Source: Sclerodactyla briareus (Eukaryota; Echinodermata; Holothuroidea; Dendrochirotida; Sclerodactylidae). Taken from it: a stretch of DNA of 64,000 bases. The DNA lies in NCBI GenBank assembly GCA_026419785.1, contig JAODTK010005653.1:1-64000 (forward strand), in the 5' to 3' direction. Below, one piece after another: positions 57,356 through 64,000 of this stretch; the first letter of the stretch is position 1; each line of letters begins with the position of its first letter. Position numbers and translations under genes: made by a program. The notes beneath the pieces are model-generated. The model did not search any database. It had not been told where the DNA came from and saw nothing but the letters and a program-made list of their open reading frames with translations.

Positions 57356-58345
57356 ATAAGCTTCAACTGGAGAGCGTGTCGACCAAATCTTATATTTTAT
57401 TGTATAACACAAAAGAGATGCAAGTGTATCGTTAAAAACTCCAAGGCAGCCCGCGATGATTCCGGCCGGCTATGCTCGAGCCTCCACTTCTTCTGTCAAT
57501 CACGCGCGGCCCGCGTGCGCCAATAGGGAGGAACCCGCAGGATCAGCCCTCGGGTTGCAACACACGTTTCTTGTCACGACCAGTGTTGGAGGACTCGAGA
57601 CCGGTTCGGTCTCGAGACACTTTGGAGGACTGGTCCGACTCGAAATCAATGACTCGAACTCGGTCTCGGGACGGAGGCTTGACTCGGGGACTCCGTCGAG
57701 TCCAGGTTCAAGACCGCAATAAATTCTGTGAAAAATCCTCAATATCATTGTGTGAACTAGCAATGCAAAATCCTAATAATGCAGCCGGCGATTACAAGTT
57801 CAATACAGAGAGAGCGGATACGGCTTGTATGCCTTCCTTGACACGCTAATAGTCAGAAAGCCAGATGGCAGTCTAAGTTAGTGGTCTTGTTCTAAAGGCA
57901 GAACCATCGACAGTAGCAGAACAATATTTTCCAATCAAAGGCGTTGCATTCAAATGGGGGGACTGACGCTCATACATTATATCCGTCAGAGTGGGGACCT
58001 AAGTCACCACAGAGTGTCCATACATGAATATCGCAAATCACTGGCAGTTTCCAGGACAACACGGTAATTGTTAGTTTGTTGGTCGTTCGTAATGTATTAA
58101 ACTAGAATACGATTAACCGTGTCCTAAGGCAATGGCTACTGTGTTCAGCAGGTTGTCAAAAGTTACCCGTATATGCTCGATCTGAGTTTCTAAGTTTACT
58201 GTCGACAGTTATAATCGCACTTCCACACTCAATAAAACGTCCTAAATCGTCTCGGGGGGGAAGCAAGTGGCATTGCTTGCTACATTACGTTCAATATATG
58301 GTTCCTTTTATATCCGTAACATTCGAGAGTTACGGGTTAAAGTCT
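57356..58345. repeat. Array spacer 3, merging into lectin unit 3
   Basis: Same as the other spacers, but at its right end (after 58330, TTACGGGTTAAAGTC) it continues into lectin-unit sequence as in unit 1 instead of jumping to another array copy. This shows that the spacers derive from the 5' end of a lectin unit. Confidence 0.75.
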
Positions 58346-58379
58346 GGGTGATATCTTGAACTTGCGAAATATGGCTCTC

Positions 58380-58507
58380 AGCCGTCATGTGGTTTTGGAT
58401 CGACCGTCGATAGCACTAGAGAATAAAACCGCAAGCCGTTACATATGAGCAAAGTTATGGTCGCTCGCATTCGTGTGGTCAGCACCAACGACTTGGTGAT
58501 AGAGGCG
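58380..58507 (+). CDS. Candidate 5' exon of lectin unit 3
   Basis: This ends at GAGGCG|GTAAGA, the same donor context as 11641 in unit 1. The frame closing on it reads ARIRVVSTNDLVIE. Left boundary unknown. No signal peptide is obvious, so it may be untranslated. Confidence 0.3.
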
Positions 58508-58688
58508 GTAAGACATTAAACATTATTAGTCATTTCCATCAACTTTGCTTGCGTGAAGTTGTAAGTATAAACACATTGTATATTCTACCATTTTTGCTTG
58601 CGAGTCCTATCTGCCATTTTTTGTTAGATTCATCATATTACTAAAACCCTAACATCAAACAACGGACATTCCCCCAAATTTATTGCAG

Positions 58689-58790
58689 GAGGAGTATACC
58701 AGTTTTGCCTTTTGTTGCATTCGATACATACGGCCAACGATATTGCGGCTGCGATATATTTAGGTTCAATATGGGGCGTGTGTTTTTTTG
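58689..58790 (+). CDS. Candidate second 5' exon of lectin unit 3
   Basis: The acceptor TTTATTGCAG is followed by GAGGAGTATACC and, as in unit 1, ACGATATTGCGGC. The frame and the right boundary are not settled; no domain is recognised. Confidence 0.25.
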
Positions 58791-59589
58791 GAGGAGGATT
58801 ATGTATCCCTATGATTGTGCGGCCCATTACATTTTTCATACTACAAATTTCTACTAACACACCTTTATTAGTCTGGACATGTGTTTCCGGTTACCCTAAT
58901 GTTCGGCCTCACTAATTGACCAACACCGAGATTCTAGTAGTTCTGACCATCAACAAACGTATAGGCGATTGCAAGTCTTATATACAAACATTACAGTCTT
59001 TTACCGAATATAGCTATTAATTTTCCATATTTCAACCAGGTTCGATGCAATAAATCTATTGAGCAGAATGTGGGAGAAGAGTAGATATTTTAAGAAAACA
59101 TCAGTGGAGTTTTAGAGAGAAAAAATGGAGAGGCCACCAAATATAATGCGGTTGATAATTTCTGTTAATTTATCTAAAAAGTAACGGATTTCAAAAGTTT
59201 ACACATGTTTGCCAGTAAAAGTTGTTTCCGAAATATCCATTCCCTTGAGCTGAAATGGTAGTAATCGGGATACATAACATTTGCTGATGAGATATGAATA
59301 GAGTTTATCTATATTTTCGTTTTACTCTCGAGCTTATATCTCACCTTCCCCATTTGGAAAATTTGTGAATTTGTGAAATGAGATTTGGCCAAACAAAAGT
59401 AGTTTGTCGCATTAAACGACATTTTCATTTCAGTTAGTCATTTATTTCACAAAATAGCACCCTCCATACATATTACAATATATTGATTGTTCGTGGAGGA
59501 CGGTCTATAAAAGCAAAAGCTTGTACAGGTAGACCCCCTATTATAATGCACGTAATAAGATGTAAAAATATAAAGAAACAACCCCCCTC

Positions 59590-60900
59590 CCCTTTTGATA
59601 ATTGACTACAATAACACGCAATACGGCAGTAACCTCAGGAAAACATGCTGACAAGGATGCTCAGACAGAAATAGCATGTAGTTTATATGCCTTTATAAAG
59701 CTGGGTATTATGGTTTTTCCTTTAGGAGTTAATGCAAGGGCATTCCACATTCGCTCCACAGAACCTAATAGGACCATGGAAGTGATACTGTTTGGCTGTT
59801 GGTAATTCAATGTTGTTAGCACCTCTGGTCGAATAATGGATTATGAAACTGAACAACGAACGAAATTACAAGGAAGTCTGGAATAAACCATTTAAACATG
59901 AACATACCAAGCGTATGTAAGTGTAAATTCGATTAATTTCTGAGAATTTTCAGTTGATTTAAATAGGGACAAGAAGTATATCATAAAACCCCGCTCCGTG
60001 ATAATACGAACTGCTTTCTTCGCAAACGATGAATTTCTATCAATATGAGTGGAGTGAGCATTCCCCAGATAATATACAATACGATAACTGGGAATAAATC
60101 AAAGCATTGTACAGTGTACAGGAAGCACATTCTGAGGGACTATTGTTTTAAGATTATATAAAATGCCCATGGTTTAGCTACTTGGTACACGATGGCATTT
60201 TATGTGGACTTTCCAGTTCAAATTGGAATCAAACAGAGTCCAAGAAATGTTACTGACTCATCCTGAGAAATATCTGTTCCATCAATGTAAATTTAATGTT
60301 AGGGGTTGTGCGGTACTGGAAAGGATGGAAAAAGAACGAAAGTGTTTTACTCGTTTCAATGACAGCCTATTGGCCTTAACCAGTCGGACATTTCTGACTT
60401 CATGGTGTAATATCTGCAGTATATGAAGGATTATCCGATTCGATTTAAACAGAATGTAGTATTCATCTGCAAAGCAGACTTTCATTTTTTATTGATGAGA
60501 GTGGCAGACATATTAATGTATATCAAAAATAAGGGTGGACCCAAGACCGAACCTTGCGGAACGCCACGAGTAATGCCCTTGTAAGGAGATGTACTTCCAT
60601 TTATATATACAAATTGCTTCCGATCAGTGGTTTGTTGGTAACTATGAAATCCAATCTGTAGGCTATACCCGGATACCATAGTGATGAAGCTACTCAATAA
60701 AATATCCGATTAACAGCTGTCTCGGAACGGCTTTTGCAAAATCTAGGAATAACCAAACCGATACTGCTTATTATTAAAACCTTGTGATATAGTCGGTCAA
60801 GTCAATGGCAGGCATATAGGTAGTATAATTCTAGAAAACCAAACTGAGATGGGGAACTTTATCATGCTTTCAATGAAACGCATAAGACGATTATAGAATA
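59590..60900 (-). mobile_element. CR1/Jockey-like LINE, 5'-truncated, in lectin unit 3
   Basis: The minus strand reads [57 protein letters not shown], then CFADEYYILFKSN, VRNVRLVKANRLSLKR and, after frame changes, C-terminal pieces such as IGILYKLKT-like KTIVPQNV and GNAHSTHIDR. These are the ordered RT blocks of CR1/Jockey-type LINEs; the catalytic FADD reads FADE. The 5' part (endonuclease) is missing. Flanking unit sequence resumes near 60880 (unit 1 position ~12540). Confidence 0.8.
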
Positions 60901-60949
60901 TTTCTCAAGAATTTCTACATAAGATCCGAGTAGAAAATTAGGATAGTCA

Positions 60950-63390
60950 GTCTGCACGGTATCACCCGGAGAAAATAAAAGCCTGATAAAGTTCCTCCCA
61001 AAAGGGTAACGTTCTAGCCAAGGTGAGGGACAGTAATTAAGAACAAAACTCAATGACCTATATTTTACGTTGCACGAAGTACTCACTCCCATGGAACTAA
61101 CTGAAGCTTAGTATTAGCCGGGACGGCAAGTAGGGAGCCAGATTAAAATATTTAATATAGCTACATAATATTTACAGAGCAGTAGGAAAGTCAAGCCTAA
61201 GAATGCTTGATAATGGACGGATGTTTCGTTGTGTTTTCATTTGCTTCAACAATTTAATAGAAAATAATTTCGCAATTCCAATTTTAAAACTTTGTTGACA
61301 TTTGCGTGAACATGAACTTACGATATCCATATACATATATTATTTTAACAACAGTCTCAGAATTGAGGTGAGCGGTGAACACCAGATTCTATCTTCACTC
61401 AAAAATACGATTGTGAACTCCGACTGCGGCCCTCCCGTGCATGGGACTATAAGCATTGAGTGGTTAATAACCGTGCATGATACGGTGGAAGTACCATGAT
61501 TAATATCCTATTGGGCAATAGGCAAGAATGAAAGAAACCATGCTTAATTTTTTCTTCGGAATCGTCATCATATAGAATTGGCGTTTAGCAATGTTTCAGT
61601 AAATGAAGAATACCAACAGTGCGATTAATATCGCTCACTGAAATCATATAATTCGTAAGTTTTAGAGCAATAGGGCCTCGGGGAAGATTGGCTACATGCT
61701 AACCATGTAACTCATTTGAAAGTTAAAAAAAAACATGAAAAAAATTAAAATATAAAACGTGGCGCAGTCTTTTGAATGCTCGCGTGGAAAATTATAATAA
61801 GTTCTGTCCTAATAGCTACCCCGTCTCTATCCTTTTTCAAATATTCGGAAAACCCCACCCCTCCCGCCCCAGGATCCACTTAAGACTACGTTCACAAAAA
61901 AAACTAGGTGAGTTATCATTATCGTAATAAACTAGGTTTGGGTAGGTCTAGTCTCTAATCGAAGTTAAAGCAGAGAGGATTTACTGTTAATTGGGTACTG
62001 TTATTCAAAGCATAGCATTTTCAACCGAGAATCCTATCGAATTCACCATTGCTAGTAGCTACAGGGGGCAAACCGGATTCTAAACGAGGACGTTCTCGTG
62101 GTTGGATACAAAAAGGTACTCGTAAGATGGAAGGGAAGGGTATAATTTTCACATGAATACACCTGGCGGACAATTATGGAACAAGAGAGATTGTTATCAA
62201 CCATAATTAATGGAGCTTTGAAGTGAAGCTCTTGTGAAGGAACAATTATTCCTAACTTTATGAGATATTGATAACAAACTATCTTTAGGTAACTTTCTGA
62301 ATACCCTTTTATATTTGTTTCCAAGCAAGTTAGATCCAGTATGAAATCTCGAAATTTAATAACATAACTCTCAGCACATAAATTATGTCTAATGTAAAAA
62401 TATAAACGATATAGAAATACCTCGACTAACGGACAGAGGCATATATGCAGTTATGGTTATAAAATAGCCACGGAATCACTATTGCTCCTAACGAGGCATG
62501 ACGTCTGGCCAGACTTGGTGAACACTGGAAAAGTGTCATTTTCCTTTTATATGGACGTCACGAAGAATTCCCATTCCCGCGGATATCGAAGTTAAATTGT
62601 AAGGACCTATTATAACGTCGGTTCACTGAAACTAATCATATGCCATCTGTCATTGGCCATCCTGTACAGAATTTCTTGAACATTGAAAAAGGGAAGAAGG
62701 GGGGGGAGGGGTGGGGGGGTGTTGCTCAGCCTCAGCAAAATCTATGGTCCCATTGTAAATACGACGTTACGTGCGTTTTGTTTACAACATTTGGCCTGGA
62801 ATGTAGACGATCTTTGCACTTTGAGGCGTTGCCGAAACATTCGTATTCGAACATTCGACCAAAAGTACAGGTTACATCGTAGAATTCGGGATAGTATATT
62901 TACCGTAATGGTTATGCTACGGAATTTCAATTATTATTGTTACCTGAAGTTAGTATTCTCCCACATGTTCCGATCTCGCATTCCACCTATAAATATGATT
63001 CTACCGTCTATATATGCCTGATTTTTACCCAGATTCGGATAAGATAGGGTTTATCTGAAATAGTATTCCATTATGTCTGCTTATATTGAGTACTAAGATA
63101 GGGTAAGTGAAATATTTGACGATGGCCCAAAATTTACTGCTTCAATTTATAGGCAAGTGGGTTCGAACTACCCACGCAAGATACGTCAAAAATGCTTAGT
63201 CTGAAATTTGTGTTTTTCTTTTGTGTATGGTTTATTAAACAATTATGTGTCAGCATGTTCATAGTTTTGTAGTGCCTTTAAAAGCGAATTGGGGAAGGGT
63301 TTTATTGCCGAATAAACAAATCTACCGGTTTTTATTCCCTAATCGTCCCCTGTGCGGACCCTGATGGGATCTCCCTTTTTTCAACCTCAT
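60950..63390. other. 5' intron/flank of unit 3, no exon recognised
   Basis: This aligns with 12740-15490 of unit 1. The frame at 61302-61499 contains DCGPPVHGTISIEW, reminiscent of a sushi domain start, but units 1 and 2 do not support it. Confidence 0.4.
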
Positions 63391-63396
63391 TTCCAG

Positions 63397-63442
63397 AATA
63401 CCCTGTACGCCGATGCAGGTTCTCTCGAGGGTTCAAATCAAA
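63397..63442 (+). CDS. Microexon before FReD-A, unit 3
   Basis: This 46-base exon between CATTTCCAG and GTAAGC is identical to the unit 2 copy except at one base. It marks the last exon of unit 3 visible in the window. The minisatellite that follows the microexon in units 1 and 2 is absent here. Confidence 0.65.
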
Positions 63443-63558
63443 GTAAGCTACTTTCAGTATCGAACTTTTCTGTTCGTTGACTCTGCACACTTCACTAAGA
63501 AATAGGTGTTCTTAGGGAGATAGATTCGACTAGGAAATCACTCAAACTATATAGTCCT

Positions 63559-63777
63559 TTGTTGAGACCGAACTTGTTTGTAAGAATTGGGTGTCGAAAC
63601 ATTCCGGGTAGTCCTAATCTGGTTAATAAGGCACAGACGATAGCATGTATAGTTTCTCACAAGTTTCCGAAACAAATTGAGCACTCATGGTATTTAACTG
63701 CTTATAAAAACGAATCATGGGCATCGGGCGAATCTCAAAGAATGAACGACCGAGGTCGATACAGTTTTAATTTTTAA
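63559..63777 (+). other. Unrecognised 72-codon open frame
   Basis: The frame begins with TTG, not ATG, in sequence that replaces the minisatellite intron of units 1 and 2. The peptide (RPNLFVRIGCRNIPG, SWYLTAYKNESWASG) looks balanced, but no domain or splice sites are recognised. It may be part of an inserted element. Confidence 0.15.
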
Positions 63778-64000
63778 CAAATGTAGGAGTAAATTACAGG
63801 AATATGATATGGTTCCATGTATGTTAATTACGTTCATAGGCGGCCTAACCTAACAGAAACTTGGTTAATTGGAAAATAAGAGAGACAACCACATCATTGA
63901 TACGACATTCTAAATTATTATCTTAAATATGTAGATAGATGTAGATAGATTGCAGTTTTTTCTATCTAATTGCACTTTCATTTGTGGCTTCCATAGCCTT

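Larger units (their letters stand above)
58060..64000 (+). repeat. Lectin gene unit 3 (5' part, runs off the window)
   Basis: This aligns with unit 1 from 11150: the GTCGACAGTTATAATCGCAC block (58201), the GAGGCG|GTAAG donor (58507), the TTGCAG acceptor (58688), the conserved block near 62400-62500 and the microexon (63397). A LINE interrupts it at 59.6-60.9 kb. FReD exons would lie beyond 64000. Confidence 0.75.

Noticed and set aside
61302-61499. Possible sushi/CCP domain (DCGPPVHGTISIEW)
   Set aside because: The matching places in units 1 (13430) and 2 (26340) do not code for it and the remaining cysteines of a CCP domain are missing.
1-64000. LTR retroelements, Polintons, CRISPR arrays, rRNA genes
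   Set aside because: No paired long terminal repeats, integrase, protease, capsid or polymerase-B signatures, no CRISPR-type repeats and no rRNA-like sequence were recognised; the mobile elements seen are LINEs and short DNA-element ends.

Overview
This is eukaryotic genomic DNA, most likely from a marine invertebrate deuterostome (echinoderm, hemichordate or amphioxus-like). The reasons are intron-rich fibrinogen-related (FReD) lectin genes, AT-rich introns, L1/Tx1-like and CR1/Jockey-like LINEs, and dispersed repeats ending in motifs such as GGATCCGCC and ACGCCACTGG. The species cannot be fixed from the window. Diverged copies of the same segment differ mainly by single-base insertions and losses, many in homopolymers. 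Exons that are clearly protein-like are therefore broken at base level, which looks like a long-read assembly with limited polishing. Open reading frame length is a poor guide here; splice sites and similarity between duplicated copies are better.

Layout. 1-900: unassigned, with a perfect 20-bp palindrome. 905-7075: a head-to-tail tandem duplication of about 3.06 kb whose last 2,426 bp look identical, while the first ~650 bp are full of small indels. 7.1-11.1 kb: intergenic, with a minisatellite at 8.8-9.2 kb and one unrecognised 158-codon frame. 11.15-21.6 kb: unit 1 of a duplicated lectin gene. 21.6-25.2 kb: unassigned, with one candidate minus-strand exon and an inverted LINE remnant. 25.3-41.2 kb: unit 2 of the lectin gene, with a near full-length L1/Tx1-like LINE (about 32.85-38.15 kb, minus strand) in an intron. 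41.2-44.0 kb: GC-rich and period-145 to 160 repeats. 44.0-58.3 kb: a four-copy tandem array of a 2.7-3.0 kb sequence; the last three copies are each followed by a ~0.98-kb spacer whose end is copied from the 5' part of the lectin unit. 58.06-64.0 kb: 5' part of unit 3, interrupted by a 5'-truncated CR1/Jockey-like LINE and running off the window.

The lectin gene is the biological centre of the window. On the plus strand units 1 and 2 share the same order of exons: a 46-nt microexon; FReD-A exon 1 (DCQEML... to GGWT); FReD-A exon 2 (WLGNE, LTNQGNYRLRV); a cysteine-rich TIL exon (NCQLGT, CVPANEC); an exon joining an EGF-like domain to the start of FReD-B (TDCYE... GGGWT); FReD-B exon 2 (QRRT, FWLGNEK); and FReD-B exon 3 (STYDSDN, GGWWY). 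I find no C-terminal exon for FReD-A in either unit, so the first fibrinogen domain appears to be a conserved half domain fused through TIL and EGF modules to a complete second one. The expected product is a secreted, disulfide-rich, FREP/ficolin-like recognition protein. Signal-peptide exons were not found.

No LTR retroelement, Polinton, CRISPR array, rRNA or convincing tRNA gene was recognised. Statements about a coding frame rest on exon-by-exon comparison of the duplicated units.
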